Position numbers and translations under genes: made by a program | Part shown: one piece after another, positions 10,504-19,933 of the stretch | Numbering within the stretch: position 1 is the first letter of the stretch | Layout: the number at the start of each line of letters is the position of its first letter | The notes under the pieces: generated by a model | What the model was told of the DNA's origin: nothing | The model's database searches: none | What the model saw: the letters and a program-made list of their open reading frames with translations, nothing else | Assembly (NCBI GenBank): GCA_903906365.1 | Contig: CAIVKC010000003.1 | Span: 1 to 46,462 of the forward strand | Length of the DNA: 46,462 nucleotides | From: an uncultured Bacteroidota bacterium | GTDB taxonomy: Bacteria > Bacteroidota > Bacteroidia > Chitinophagales > Chitinophagaceae | Direction of reading: 5' to 3'

Positions 10504-11767
10504 AAATGTTTTTTAAAACACCGTCTTTTGCCGCTGTGTTTTCAAGGCGGTTAATATGGGTCTGTAAAGTATTCCTGTCGTGCATCGTTTTGGCCAGCGC
10601 AATGGCCCGCTGATAATATGCTCTGGCTTTTTGATTATCAATGCCTGAGTACAATTCTCCCAGTAAAGTGCAATAAAACTGGTTATTGGCCAGCCGCAGT
10701 TTTTCCGTTGCTGCGATGGCAGCCATTTTCCCTTTTACCTTATAAATGGCATAACCCCTGTTAAGGGCGGTTATGGGTGAATTATTTATTTCCAACAGGA
10801 TATTATAGAGGCGGAGTATATTCTCCCATTTTTCCGGGGTGTCGTCTTTAATGGTATTATAGTAAGCAATGCAGGCCTCCAGATGGAATCTGGAGATTCG
10901 ATCACCCCCACTTGCCTCTTTAAGGAAATAGATTCCCTGGCTGACCAGTTCCATGTTCCATTGTTGGGGATCCTGCTCTTCATAGGGAACCGTTTCCCCG
11001 CTGGCGGTTACCCTTGCTTCCAACCGGGAGGCCTGAAAGCACATCAGGGACAAAAGGGCAAATACATCCTTTTTTTGTGGAGATTGAGTTTGCAGCAGGG
11101 AATTGGCCAGCAGCATGGCTTCCAGGCAAAGTTCCTTTCGGATGGCAGGGTCCTTGCTGATCGAATAATATCCTTCAGAAAACAGCAGGTAAAGGGTGGT
11201 TAAGACATTTTCCATTCGACCGGCTATTTCCGCGGGGCCTGGCGCTTCCAGTAAAGCGGGCTGGGAGCGCAGTTTTTGTTTGGCTCTCAGTAGCCGCTTG
11301 TTGATGGTTTCTTTGTTGGTCAGGAATGCGGCCGCTATTTCTTCTATACCAAAACCGCAGAGGATACGCAGGGAAAGCGCAATCTGCGATTCGGGGGCCA
11401 TGCTGGGATGACTGATGGCAAACATCATACGGAGCTGGCTGTCCCGGATTGAATCCACCGATAGGTCTAAATCCGGCTGTTCTGACGCATCCAGGCGGTT
11501 CCTGATTTCAGGGTAAACGTCCGATCTGAATATCTGTTCCCTTTTCAGGTAATTCCTCGCCTTATTTTTGGCCACCTGGTACAGCCAGGCTGCTGGGTTT
11601 ACAGGTATTCCCCTGTAAACCCAGGTTTGTACGGCAGTCACAAAGGTTTCGCTGGCAATGTCTTCTGCGGCTTCGAGGTGATTTATTCCCCAATACCTGA
11701 CAAGTACAGAGACAATTTTTCCGTACTCCTTTCGGAACAGATGCGGTATCAGATCTGGCTGGTTCAA
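10493..11767 (-). CDS. RNA polymerase sigma factor, ECF42-like (SigI/SigJ type with TPR-like C-terminus)
   Basis: A 424-residue extracytoplasmic-function sigma factor of the long type. Region 2 lies near residues 10-80 (AAEDIASETFVTAVQTW, then NPAAWLYQVAKNKARNYLKR). Region 4 is near 125-175 (SLRILCGFGIEEIAAAFLTNKETINKRLLRAKQKLR). Region 4 is followed by about 230 residues of helical, TPR-like sequence (ALNRGYAIYKVKG, AYYQRAIALAKT). ECF42 sigma factors have this C-terminal extension and are encoded beside DGPF-motif proteins, and such a gene sits 52 bp upstream here. No ATG is available in frame. The TTG at 11767-11765 is the only plausible start. No anti-sigma factor is nearby. The 3' end overlaps the desaturase relic. 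Confidence 0.88.
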   Translation of the reverse strand: MNQPDLIPHLFRKEYGKIVSVLVRYWGINHLEAAEDIASETFVTAVQTWVYRGIPVNPAAWLYQVAKNKARNYLKREQIFRSDVYPEIRNRLDASEQPDLDLSVDSIRDSQLRMMFAISHPSMAPESQIALSLRILCGFGIEEIAAAFLTNKETINKRLLRAKQKLRSQPALLEAPGPAEIAGRMENVLTTLYLLFSEGYYSISKDPAIRKELCLEAMLLANSLLQTQSPQKKDVFALLSLMCFQASRLEARVTASGETVPYEEQDPQQWNMELVSQGIYFLKEASGGDRISRFHLEACIAYYNTIKDDTPEKWENILRLYNILLEINNSPITALNRGYAIYKVKGKMAAIAATEKLRLANNQFYCTLLGELYSGIDNQKARAYYQRAIALAKTMHDRNTLQTHINRLENTAAKDGVLKNIFAG

Positions 11768-11819
11768 GCAGTATTGCCTATTTGTCCGTGTAATTGAATA
11801 CGCGATAGGTCATGGGATT

Positions 11820-12173
11820 TCAATGCCCGCCGTCCCTTTTTGCAATCTTTCTGACCTCCACGCTGTTTCCCTCGCCCTGCAGCACAGGGCTTCCTTTGGC
11901 AAAGGCTACGGCTTCATCCACAGATGCAGCCTTTACAATGATATATCCGCCAATGGTTTCCTTAATTTCCCCAAATGGGCCATCGGTAACAACATGGTTG
12001 TGCCCCACCACGCGGCTGTCCTCAAAGAGCAGTCCGTTGCCCCCGCTGAATTTATTTTGGGCGGTTATTTGTCCGATCCAGTCCATGGTCTGTTTCATCC
12101 AGATTTGAAGTTGCTCCGGGGAGGCAATTTTAGTGCCATCCTGGTGCCTGAAGATGAGCATAAATTCGTCCAT
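11820..12173 (-). CDS. YCII-related DGPF-domain protein
   Basis: A 117-residue protein of the YciI-like superfamily (dimeric alpha/beta barrel). It begins MDEFMLIFRHQDG and carries the diagnostic DGPF motif in VVTDGPFGEIKETIGGYIIV. The frame is open to 12206, but the ATG at 12173 fits the family start. It lies 52 bp upstream of the long ECF sigma factor in the same direction. In ECF42 systems the DGPF gene is the usual neighbour and target of the sigma factor. Its biochemical function is not established. A role in stress or metabolite handling is only a guess. Confidence 0.9.
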   Translation of the reverse strand: MDEFMLIFRHQDGTKIASPEQLQIWMKQTMDWIGQITAQNKFSGGNGLLFEDSRVVGHNHVVTDGPFGEIKETIGGYIIVKAASVDEAVAFAKGSPVLQGEGNSVEVRKIAKRDGGH

Positions 12174-12450
12174 GCGTTTGGTTTTTTGATTGAAAAAAAT
12201 GATCATTCCATGGTTTAAGACAACCGGAATCGGCAGAATTGGACATTACCTAGTGTAAATTTAAAAAATAACTTCATCTTTTAAGCCTGCAAGGTCAAAC
12301 CCTTTGCCATGGACTAACCACGATAATCCCCATAATCCCGATATGGGGAAACAATTCCACTGGAAGGGGCGTGGTCGGGGAAATTTATGGTGATTTTCAA
12401 TTTCACGCCAATGTCACTTCAGCTGACCTCTTTAATGATACAACATCCAA

Positions 12451-13545
12451 TCAATAATGGTTTGAACGGTATTTTTTCCGCAGGCTCCACAGCTGACCTT
12501 TGTGCCTGGTCGGTACTTCTGTCCCCAGGAACCTGCCCCAGGGTTTGAGATCCGGAATCTGGTCAAAAATGATTTTCAGGATTCCGATGAAAGGGATCGA
12601 TAAAAACATTCCGGAAACCCCCCAGACCATCCCTCCCAGTAAAACAATGATAATGGAAGCGAGGGCATTGATCTTTACCCTGGAAGAAACAATATACGGC
12701 ACCAGAACATGGTTGTCAATAAATTGAATAATTATATAGGAAGCCATGATAAAAAGCTGTGTTTGAAATCCCTGATGGGTGACAGTGGCAATGATTACGG
12801 GCAATATCACGGCAAGTATGCCCCCGATAAAGGGAAGAACATTCAGTATGGCTCCCAGTATCCCCAGCAGGATCGCGTAATCAACGCCAATGATGAGAAG
12901 AGCAGCAGCGTTCAGGCTGGCTACAATAATGGCTTCCAGCAGAATACCGAAGGTATATCGCTGGATGGCCCCCCTTGTCTGGTTCAGGACTTCACTGAGG
13001 TTGGTGGAATTCTCTTCCGCAAAAACCTCGTATAAAAAATTAATTATTAGTGTCTTATAATATAACAACAGGAATGTATACACCGGCAGCAGGAAAACGA
13101 TCCCCAAAGTTCCCATGACCGTACCGACCGTTTCTCCTAAGAGTGGTTTCAGCCCATCTTCGGCTTCATTCAAATATTGATTTTGCCTTTGCATGTTGAT
13201 GCCAAATTGTTGTTTCACACTATGTTGAAACTCTATGGAAAGTTCTGCGAATTTCTTTTTCAGTGCGGGCAACTGATCCGAAAATCCGGCTATTTCAATC
13301 GATAGAAAATAGCCAATGGAGGCAATCAGCAAAAAAGCGGCGGTGATGGACAGCAGGATAGCCCAGGTTTTCGGAATATGCCAGCGTTGCAGTTTATTGG
13401 CCAGGGGGTTGAGTAATATGGCCAGCATCATGGCAAAGGAGAGGGGCACCAGTACCTCCCTTAGATAAAACAGGATGTACACTAAAAGGATGAGACCGAA
13501 TAATATAACGGTGCTTTTTAAGTAAAAGGGGTATTTTCTGTTCAT
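12451..13545 (-). CDS. AI-2E family transporter (PF01594 permease)
   Basis: A 364-residue polytopic inner-membrane protein. The layout is typical of the AI-2E/YdiK/TqsA family: two hydrophobic helices at the N-terminus (YPFYLKSTVILFGLILLVYIL, then LVPLSFAMMLAILLNPLANKL), a third (TWAILLSITAAFLLI), a long amphipathic segment with QHSVKQQFGI, and a C-terminal helix bundle including GVDYAILLGILGAILNVLPFIGG and the conserved P-G-I region. Members export autoinducer-2 or act as Na+/H+ antiporters, and the substrate cannot be assigned here. It is divergent from the LysR gene at 13771 with 225 bp between. Confidence 0.92.
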   Translation of the reverse strand: MNRKYPFYLKSTVILFGLILLVYILFYLREVLVPLSFAMMLAILLNPLANKLQRWHIPKTWAILLSITAAFLLIASIGYFLSIEIAGFSDQLPALKKKFAELSIEFQHSVKQQFGINMQRQNQYLNEAEDGLKPLLGETVGTVMGTLGIVFLLPVYTFLLLYYKTLIINFLYEVFAEENSTNLSEVLNQTRGAIQRYTFGILLEAIIVASLNAAALLIIGVDYAILLGILGAILNVLPFIGGILAVILPVIIATVTHQGFQTQLFIMASYIIIQFIDNHVLVPYIVSSRVKINALASIIIVLLGGMVWGVSGMFLSIPFIGILKIIFDQIPDLKPWGRFLGTEVPTRHKGQLWSLRKKYRSNHY

Positions 13546-13770
13546 TCATTGGGAATTTTATGCGTATTGCCCTAGTGGGTTACCAGATCGAAACCCGGAC
13601 ATCGCTCCCTATCCCTTGCAAATGTTTTGCCGCAAACCTGCCAGCCAAAGTCAAATTCGCGGGTTTGTTTCAAGGAAAGGGCCAGCCGGGATATTTACCC
13701 CTGACCTATTTTACCGGAAACAGCAATTATGACTTAATTTTCGGGAAATTAATAAGCCCAAAGGCATCCG

Positions 13771-14682
13771 ATGTTTGATTTCAGGTTACAGGTATTCCGG
13801 GCAGTTGCCCGTCGTCTTAGCTTCACTAAAGCAGCCGCTGAATTGTTCATTACCCAGCCCGCTGTCACCAGGCATATTCATGAACTCGAAAACCAATTCA
13901 AACTAAAATTATTTGAGCGCAGCGGAAGCAGGATTTCCCTGACAGTTGCCGGAGAAACATTGCTGCAGCATACAGAAAACATTTTTGCGATGTATCATAG
14001 CCTGGAATTTGACATGAACAACCTGGCCGACAAGCATAGTGGCCTCCTTAGGATAGGAGCCAGCACGACGGTTGCCCAATATGTGATTCCCCCCGTACTG
14101 GCGGATTTTCATAAAAAATTCAAACAGGTGAATCTTACACTGGATAACAGCAATACCGAACATATTGAACAGGGGCTCCTTCAAAAAGGATATGATTTGG
14201 GAATCGTGGAGGGACGGACAAGAAGCCCTTCCATCCGGTATACGGAATTCATCATGGATCACCTGGTGCTGGTATGTAATCCATCCCATCCCCTTGCCAA
14301 AAAGGACCAAATCCGTCCGGAGGAGCTAAAAAAGATACCCCTGTTGCTGCGGGAACCCGGCTCAGGTACGCTCGAAGTGGTTTTACATGCCCTGAAAGGC
14401 TGCCAGATTAAACGCAGCGAGCTGCAGGTGGAAATGCAGCTTGGCAGCTCAGAAAGCATAAAATCCTACCTGAAGCACAGCAACTGCATGGCCTTTTTAT
14501 CCGTTCATGCCATACAGCAGGAAATGCGGGGCCATGAATATAGTATACTTCCCGTTAAAGGGTTGGTCATTCAAAGGCCCTTTTATTTCATACAGGCTCA
14601 AGGCAGCCTGGATCAACTCGCAACCCTGTTCATCCGTTTTGCCAAGTATCATAGCGGCAGCTTCCCGGCAATGCCATCCTGA
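13771..14682 (+). CDS. LysR-family transcriptional regulator
   Basis: A 303-residue LysR-type regulator. The winged helix is at residues 1-60 (FRAVARRLSFTKAAAELFITQPAVTRHIHELE), followed by the RSGSRISLTVAGETLL hinge and a periplasmic-binding-protein-like effector domain (LRIGASTTVAQYVIPPVLADF). It starts at ATG 13771. It precedes a YeiH-type exporter, an arrangement typical of CysL/YeiE-like regulators that control YeiH, often in response to sulfur or cysteine-related compounds. A 15-bp palindrome in the gap to the exporter gene (14726-14740) is a candidate operator. The effector is unknown. Confidence 0.92.
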   Translation: MFDFRLQVFRAVARRLSFTKAAAELFITQPAVTRHIHELENQFKLKLFERSGSRISLTVAGETLLQHTENIFAMYHSLEFDMNNLADKHSGLLRIGASTTVAQYVIPPVLADFHKKFKQVNLTLDNSNTEHIEQGLLQKGYDLGIVEGRTRSPSIRYTEFIMDHLVLVCNPSHPLAKKDQIRPEELKKIPLLLREPGSGTLEVVLHALKGCQIKRSELQVEMQLGSSESIKSYLKHSNCMAFLSVHAIQQEMRGHEYSILPVKGLVIQRPFYFIQAQGSLDQLATLFIRFAKYHSGSFPAMPS

Positions 14683-14725
14683 ACCCTGTTGGGCCTGTAA
14701 AAAAGGACGGTTTCCATAACCTCCG

Positions 14726-14740
14726 GTAATGGGCCATTAC
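14726..14740. promoter_or_regulatory. Palindrome between lysR-type gene and yeiH-type gene, candidate operator
   Basis: GTAATGG-G-CCATTAC is a perfect 7-1-7 inverted repeat, about 45 bp after the LysR stop and about 100 bp before the likely exporter start. A partial repeat, GGTTTCCATAACC, sits just upstream. LysR proteins bind imperfect palindromes of this size, so it may be the regulator's site, which is inference. Confidence 0.4.
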
Positions 14741-14842
14741 TTTTTGCCATGAAAGCCCATAGCCGGATTGGCGGAACTTTGTGTCTTCAAAATGAGAATC
14801 ATGAAAGGAAGATTTCAAAACAGAGGCATGGTGCTGGCATAT

Positions 14843-15787
14843 ATGAAGACTTGGCTGGACCGGAGTATTACAACCAGGGAACTGTTTTTTTTGCTTACCC
14901 TTATTTTTTGTTTTTCTCCGCTGATTTCCCCGCCGGGGGCCCTGCTGCTCGGGCTGGTGTTTGCCCATCTGATTGGTCATCCTTTTTTACATCTCAATCA
15001 TAAAGCGACGCACTACATGCTACAGCTCTCTGTTGTTGGCCTGGGATTTGGAATGAACCTCGCCGGTGCCTGGAAGGCCGGAAGCCAGGGCTTCCTGTTA
15101 ACCCTGTTTTCCATAGCGGTCACCCTGGCCGGGGGATTCCTACTCGGGCGGGTTTTTCAAACTGAAAAAAAGGCTTCCTTCCTTATTTCGGCAGGCACTG
15201 CCATCTGCGGCGGAAGTGCCATAGCGGCTATTTCACCGGTCATTCAGGCCGAAGAAAAACAGATATCAGTGGCGCTGGGAACCGTATTTATACTGAATTC
15301 TGTGGCTCTTTTTGTTTTCCCCATTTTAGGCCACGCATGGCATTTGAGCCAGTCCCAGTTTGGGCTTTGGTGTGCTATTGCCATTCATGATACCAGTTCG
15401 GTGGTTGGGGCTGCGGGCAGATATGGCCCGGAAGCCCTGCAGGTTGCCACCGTCGTAAAGCTGGCCAGGGCGCTCTGGATCATCCCCGTAACCGTGGTAT
15501 CCGCATTTGTATTTAAGCGCAAAGCCTCCAAAGTGAAGATTCCCTATTTCATTGCGTGGTTTGTATTGGCGATGGTTGCCAATACCTATATTCCTTTTGT
15601 AGGGCATTATGGGCATTTCCTGGTGGATTTTTCCAAAGGGGGACTTACGGTGACCTTGTTTCTGATCGGCTGTGGTCTCAACCGCCGGGTATTGGGTTCT
15701 GTGGGTTGGAAGCCTTTTTTTCAGGGTGTGCTGCTGTGGATCCTGATTGGAGTATCTTCCCTGGTAACCATACGCTGTTTTTTGTAA
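14843..15787 (+). CDS. YeiH-family putative sulfate/sulfite-type exporter (PF03601)
   Basis: A 314-residue inner-membrane protein with about ten hydrophobic helices. Family signatures include FSPLISPPGALLLGLVFAHL near the start, LQLSVVGLGFGMNL, the ISAGTAICGGSAIAAISPVI motif with AICGGSAI, and AIAIHDTSSVVGAAG. The C-terminus has GGLTVTLFLIGCGLNR. The frame is open back to a TTG at 14768, with ATGs at 14792 and 14828. The ATG at 14843 (MKTWLDRS) best matches family N-termini, but the start is not certain. It follows a LysR gene in the same direction. The YeiH substrate is not firmly established. Export of sulfate, sulfite or a related anion is the usual guess. Confidence 0.9.
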   Translation: MKTWLDRSITTRELFFLLTLIFCFSPLISPPGALLLGLVFAHLIGHPFLHLNHKATHYMLQLSVVGLGFGMNLAGAWKAGSQGFLLTLFSIAVTLAGGFLLGRVFQTEKKASFLISAGTAICGGSAIAAISPVIQAEEKQISVALGTVFILNSVALFVFPILGHAWHLSQSQFGLWCAIAIHDTSSVVGAAGRYGPEALQVATVVKLARALWIIPVTVVSAFVFKRKASKVKIPYFIAWFVLAMVANTYIPFVGHYGHFLVDFSKGGLTVTLFLIGCGLNRRVLGSVGWKPFFQGVLLWILIGVSSLVTIRCFL

Positions 15788-15907
15788 ACGAACCTGTATA
15801 AAAGCCATCCTGGTTCTGTCCGGGCAAAGCAACAATTTGGAGGAAGGTTTGTATTATAAGGAGATTTGTTTATTTTAGAAAGGGTCCTTCTGCTTAATCA
15901 GACAATT

Positions 15908-17002
15908 ATGTTGATTTTTCTATCCGTAACGGTTATCCTGATATCTGCTGTCTATTTGTTTATGCATCAGCCCAAATTCGGCAGGCAAGCCTCAGGGGAG
16001 CGTTTGCGGCGAATGGAGGCTTCCCCCCATTTCAGGGATGGTAAATTCTGGAACCTGCATCCCACTCCTGACCTGGCAGAGGGAGTGGGCATGCTCACGG
16101 TGCTCAGGGAAATTATTTTTGAAAAGAGCAAAAGGAACAAACCGGCCGGGCCGCTTCCTTCCCGGAAAACAAACCTCCTGAACCTGGATCCGGAAAAGGA
16201 TGTATTTATTTGGTTCGGCCATTCTTCCTACTTCCTTCAAATCGACGGCAAAAAGATACTGGTAGACCCCGTGTTGAGCGGGTCTGCCTCTCCCATCCCC
16301 GTCACGACCCGGAGTTTTCCCGGATCCGATATTTATACGCCTGCCGACTTCCCTTTCCTGGATTACCTGATCATTACCCATGACCACTGGGACCATCTGG
16401 ACTACGAAACCATCCGGCAGCTTAAATCCAACATCGGCCTGGTAATCTGCCCCATTGGGGTTGGGGCTCATTTTGACCATTGGGGTTTTGGAAAGGGTGT
16501 CATCCACGAATTGGATTGGTATGAGAAAACCGAGCCGGACCCCGGCTTTGTTATACAGGCCACACCTGCCAGGCATTTTTCCGGCCGCGGTTTTAAAAGG
16601 AACATTTCATTATGGACCTCTTTTGTCCTTCAGACACCAACCTTAAAACTATTTCTGGGGGGCGATTCAGGATATGATACCCATTTTAAGGAAATCGGCA
16701 ACAGATTCGGACCCTTTGATTTTGCCATTCTGGAATGCGGCCAGTATGACAAGAACTGGAAATATATCCATATGATGCCCGAAGAGGTTGTTCAGGCTGC
16801 CCTGGATCTGCATGCAGTCAAATTAATTCCGGTCCATTGGGGTAAATTCTCCCTTTCCCTGCATGCCTGGGATGACCCCGTGATCCGGGTGTCTGCCTCA
16901 GGCAGTCTGGCTGATCTCAGGCTGGTAACTCCCCTGATCGGGGAGGAGATCAACCTGAAAAATACGGGAGAGTCCCGACCCTGGTGGCTTGATATCAGGT
17001 GA
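15908..17002 (+). CDS. Membrane-anchored metallo-beta-lactamase-fold hydrolase (UlaG/NAPE-PLD-like)
   Basis: A 364-residue hydrolase. An N-terminal hydrophobic helix (MLIFLSVTVILISAVYLF) suggests a membrane anchor. The catalytic fold has FIWFGHSSYFLQIDGKKILVDPV, the metal-binding HxHxDH motif as THDHWDH, then ATPARHFSGRG, LFLGGDSGYD and the late VHWGKF histidine. This order matches the beta-lactamase-like group that includes UlaG and NAPE-hydrolysing phospholipase D relatives. The frame opens at a TTG at 15866, but I chose the ATG at 15908 because the helix starts there. The gene is convergent with GH3, with only 15 bp between the stops. Substrate unknown, possibly a phospholipid or lactone. 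Confidence 0.88.
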   Translation: MLIFLSVTVILISAVYLFMHQPKFGRQASGERLRRMEASPHFRDGKFWNLHPTPDLAEGVGMLTVLREIIFEKSKRNKPAGPLPSRKTNLLNLDPEKDVFIWFGHSSYFLQIDGKKILVDPVLSGSASPIPVTTRSFPGSDIYTPADFPFLDYLIITHDHWDHLDYETIRQLKSNIGLVICPIGVGAHFDHWGFGKGVIHELDWYEKTEPDPGFVIQATPARHFSGRGFKRNISLWTSFVLQTPTLKLFLGGDSGYDTHFKEIGNRFGPFDFAILECGQYDKNWKYIHMMPEEVVQAALDLHAVKLIPVHWGKFSLSLHAWDDPVIRVSASGSLADLRLVTPLIGEEINLKNTGESRPWWLDIR

Positions 17003-17017
17003 CCACAATAGCCCGGT

Positions 17018-19690
17018 TCACGGCCTCACCCGCAGCGTCTGCTCTAAGCGAATGTCCCTGGAGGATGAACCGATCATGAGCTTGTAATTTCCCCCTTCCA
17101 CCACCTGTTCCATTTTACCATTGAGTATGCTTAGCATGGCCGGCGTAATGGCAAAGGCCACCTTCCTGGTTTCCCCCGGCTTCAGGTGAATCCTGGTGAA
17201 ACCCTTCAATTCCATGACCGGCCTGGAGACCGAGGCGATCATATCCCTGATATACAGCTGCACCACCTCATCGGATTCATAGTTACCCGTATTGGTAATG
17301 TTGCAGGTCAATTCTGTTGAATCCGAAACAGATATGGCGTTATTGCGGAGTTCCAGGTTATCGTAATCAAAATGCGTGTAACTCAACCCAAATCCAAAGG
17401 GAAAAAGCGGAAGGCCGCTCAGGTTATTGTAGTCATCCCCCCGGCCGGTAGGCTGATGGTTATAAACCAGCGGCAGTTGCGCCTCATGGACGGGGAATGT
17501 AACCGGCAACCTGCCGGCCGGTGAATAGTCCCCGAAAAGCACATGTGCGACGGAGTGACCTCCTTCTTCTCCGGGATACCAGACATCAAGCACTGCGCTT
17601 ACCTTTTCCAGCCAGTGGTTCATGGTTATGGCGCTTCCCCCGACCAGCAAAACAATGACGGGTTTTCCGGTGGCGGCCACTCTTTCAATAAGTTCCTCCT
17701 GGTGACCCGGCAGACCAAGCATGGCCCGGTCCTGAAACTCCCCTTCGGTGATACCGGCAACCACCACCGCCACATCGGCGCTCCGGGCCGATTGGACCGC
17801 CGCCTCAATTTTCTGATCCCATTGGCTATCAGCACCCTGGTCCCAGATAAGCCTGATATGGGCATTTCCCAGCGGTTCATAAAATTCAACCCTGATGGCA
17901 TAGGTAGTGCCTTTTTTCAGGTTAACCGGAGCAAACAGGGTATGATAGGACAATTTCTGCCAGTTGTCAATGACCAGCGTATTATCAATGTATAGCCTGA
18001 ACCCATCATCACCATCCAGCCCGATTTTGTAGGTCCCCGTACCGGGCGACTGCAGCAGTCCCTCCCAGCGGGCGGAAAAAAAGGCGGAGTTGACGCTTGG
18101 GTCAGGGGATGAAAGGGTCCAGCTGAAGTCTATTTGACGGTCCGTTCTGCCAAAGACCGGTTTACCCTGCAGAGCCAGGTTGTTGAAATAATAGGCGTTT
18201 AACCCGCTGCTTTCTGTGCCTGCCTGCAAAGGGCGCAGCGCACCGGAGGGAATGACCATCCATTCCGGGGTTTTCCTGCCGCATCCCGGTTCATAGGTTA
18301 TTTCCACCTGGCTGCCCGCTTTCTGGCGAATCCCTTCCAGTATGCTGACCTTATGATTACCGGGCCCACTGTATCCCCCCAGCCTTGCTTCCACAGCATC
18401 CTCTCCGATGACGGCCAGTTTCTTAATGGTTGAAACTGAAAGCGGAAGGGTATTATGTTCATTTTTGAGCAATACCATGGATTCAAAGGCGGCATGCCTG
18501 GCCAGGTATTTGTGGGAGTCCTTTTCCATCCATTCCTTTGCCTCCTCCAGGGAAGTATAAGGGTGTTCAAAGAGTCCCAGTTCAAATTTGGCCCTCAATA
18601 CCCGGCTTACCGCATCATTGATCCGGTTGCTGTCCACGCTGCCATTTAGAAAGGGAGGCATGAAGAGTTTATGGTGCTCAAAATCCGTCTGAAATATAAC
18701 ATCCAGCCCGTTTCCGACTGCATGCTCACCGGACTGGGCATAATCCTTGGCGGTCAGATGCAGTACCACATCACCCCCCACCGCATTGGCATCTGAAATC
18801 ACAAATCCTTTGAAGTTCCAGTCGCCTTTCAGTTTTTTTTCCAGCAACCATTTATTGGAAGAGCAGGAGACCCCGTTGAGTGAATTGTAGGCGGTCATGA
18901 CCGAACGCGAGCCGCCTTCCTGAAAACAGGCCCTGAAGGGAGGAAAGTAGAGCTCGTCCAGCAATCGTTCGTTAAAGTTGATCGGGTAACTATCCCTTCC
19001 TCCATCCCCCTGGTTTGCAATAAAATGCTTGGGCGTGGTGATGATGCCTTTTTGTTCAAAGGCCTTTACATAGGCCACTGCCATTCGCGAAGTCAGGAAC
19101 GGATCTTCTCCAAATGTTTCCTCCACCCGGCCCCATCGAACATCGCTGGCGATATTGATTACAGGACCCAAAATATCCCTGATGCCCCTGGCCTTTGTTT
19201 CGGTGGCAATCGCCTCGGCCACCTGGCGCATCAGGAGGGTATCGAAACTGGCTGCCAGCCCGATGGATTGGGGAAAAACAGTCGCGCCTTCCCTGACCAG
19301 CCCGTGCAGGGCCTCGTCAAATGCTATGATGGGTATGCCCAGCCGGGTTTTTTCCATAAAGAAGTGCTGGATTCCGTTTATTTTTTGGGCGACCAGCAGG
19401 GCATTATCGGTGGCACTGTAATTCAGCAACTGTCCGGCCGGGTCGCCTTTGGCCGAGGCGCTTACCTGGAAACCAAAGATTCCGTGTATGTATTTGCCTG
19501 AATCCCCGCCGTCCAGTGACCCCGGAATCATAAAAAGTTGCCAGAACTTCTCTTCGGGGGTCATTCTGCTGACCAGGTCTTTCACACGGACTTCAATGGG
19601 TAAAGCCGGGTTCCGGTAAGGCAGCAAGGTTTGAGCAGTCCCAGGGAAAAACATGCTCAGGAGCAGGACAGAAACAGTTAGTTTTTTCAT
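17018..19690 (-). CDS. Glycoside hydrolase family 3 beta-glycosidase with inserted PA14 domain
   Basis: An 890-residue secreted enzyme. It has a signal peptide (MKKLTVSVLLLSMFFPGTAQ), a GH3 N-terminal barrel (PIIAFDEALHGLVREGATVFPQSIGLAASFD, ETFGEDPFLTSRMA, TPKHFIANQG) and the nucleophile Asp near residue 300 in GFVISDANAVGG. The second GH3 domain is interrupted at roughly residues 480-620 by a PA14 module (YKIGLDGDDGFRLYIDNTLVIDNW), then resumes with VVVAGITEGEFQDR. A C-terminal fibronectin III-like domain follows. Such PA14 insertions help shape the active site in some GH3 beta-glucosidases. The frame is open to 19756, but the signal peptide fixes the start at 19690. It lies downstream of SusD beyond a terminator. 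Likely activity: beta-glucosidase, xylosidase or related. Confidence 0.93.
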   Translation of the reverse strand: MKKLTVSVLLLSMFFPGTAQTLLPYRNPALPIEVRVKDLVSRMTPEEKFWQLFMIPGSLDGGDSGKYIHGIFGFQVSASAKGDPAGQLLNYSATDNALLVAQKINGIQHFFMEKTRLGIPIIAFDEALHGLVREGATVFPQSIGLAASFDTLLMRQVAEAIATETKARGIRDILGPVINIASDVRWGRVEETFGEDPFLTSRMAVAYVKAFEQKGIITTPKHFIANQGDGGRDSYPINFNERLLDELYFPPFRACFQEGGSRSVMTAYNSLNGVSCSSNKWLLEKKLKGDWNFKGFVISDANAVGGDVVLHLTAKDYAQSGEHAVGNGLDVIFQTDFEHHKLFMPPFLNGSVDSNRINDAVSRVLRAKFELGLFEHPYTSLEEAKEWMEKDSHKYLARHAAFESMVLLKNEHNTLPLSVSTIKKLAVIGEDAVEARLGGYSGPGNHKVSILEGIRQKAGSQVEITYEPGCGRKTPEWMVIPSGALRPLQAGTESSGLNAYYFNNLALQGKPVFGRTDRQIDFSWTLSSPDPSVNSAFFSARWEGLLQSPGTGTYKIGLDGDDGFRLYIDNTLVIDNWQKLSYHTLFAPVNLKKGTTYAIRVEFYEPLGNAHIRLIWDQGADSQWDQKIEAAVQSARSADVAVVVAGITEGEFQDRAMLGLPGHQEELIERVAATGKPVIVLLVGGSAITMNHWLEKVSAVLDVWYPGEEGGHSVAHVLFGDYSPAGRLPVTFPVHEAQLPLVYNHQPTGRGDDYNNLSGLPLFPFGFGLSYTHFDYDNLELRNNAISVSDSTELTCNITNTGNYESDEVVQLYIRDMIASVSRPVMELKGFTRIHLKPGETRKVAFAITPAMLSILNGKMEQVVEGGNYKLMIGSSSRDIRLEQTLRVRP

Positions 19691-19862
19691 ATTTGAAACA
19701 ATATATACAGAATAGCACATGAAAGCGCCCCAGCGCCTTAACCAGTTTAATGGCATGCCCTATTCCCGATGGGATAAAAATATTCAATACCCGTTTAATT
19801 TTGTCACCGGCGGGCAGATTTTTCAAAAGCCCGCATTCCCAGTTTAAGCCGGCGGACCCGGT

Positions 19863-19896
19863 AAAAAAAAGGGTGCTGTCTGTGCAGCACCCTTTT
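19863..19896 (-). terminator. Terminator downstream of susD
   Basis: Twelve-bp stem (AAAAGGGTGCTG at 19867-19878 with CAGCACCCTTTT at 19885-19896) and a 6-nt loop. On the minus strand it is followed by a run of eight T. It lies 37 bp past the SusD stop, so it should end or reduce the sigma-SusCD transcript before GH3. Confidence 0.85.
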
Positions 19897-19933
19897 GGGG
19901 GAATAAATCCTCCCATTGAATATGGGAAAGCGC

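Noticed and set aside
13560-13778. 72-codon plus-strand frame overlapping the LysR start
   Set aside because: No family resemblance. It lies in the divergent promoter region and overlaps the LysR start by 8 bp.
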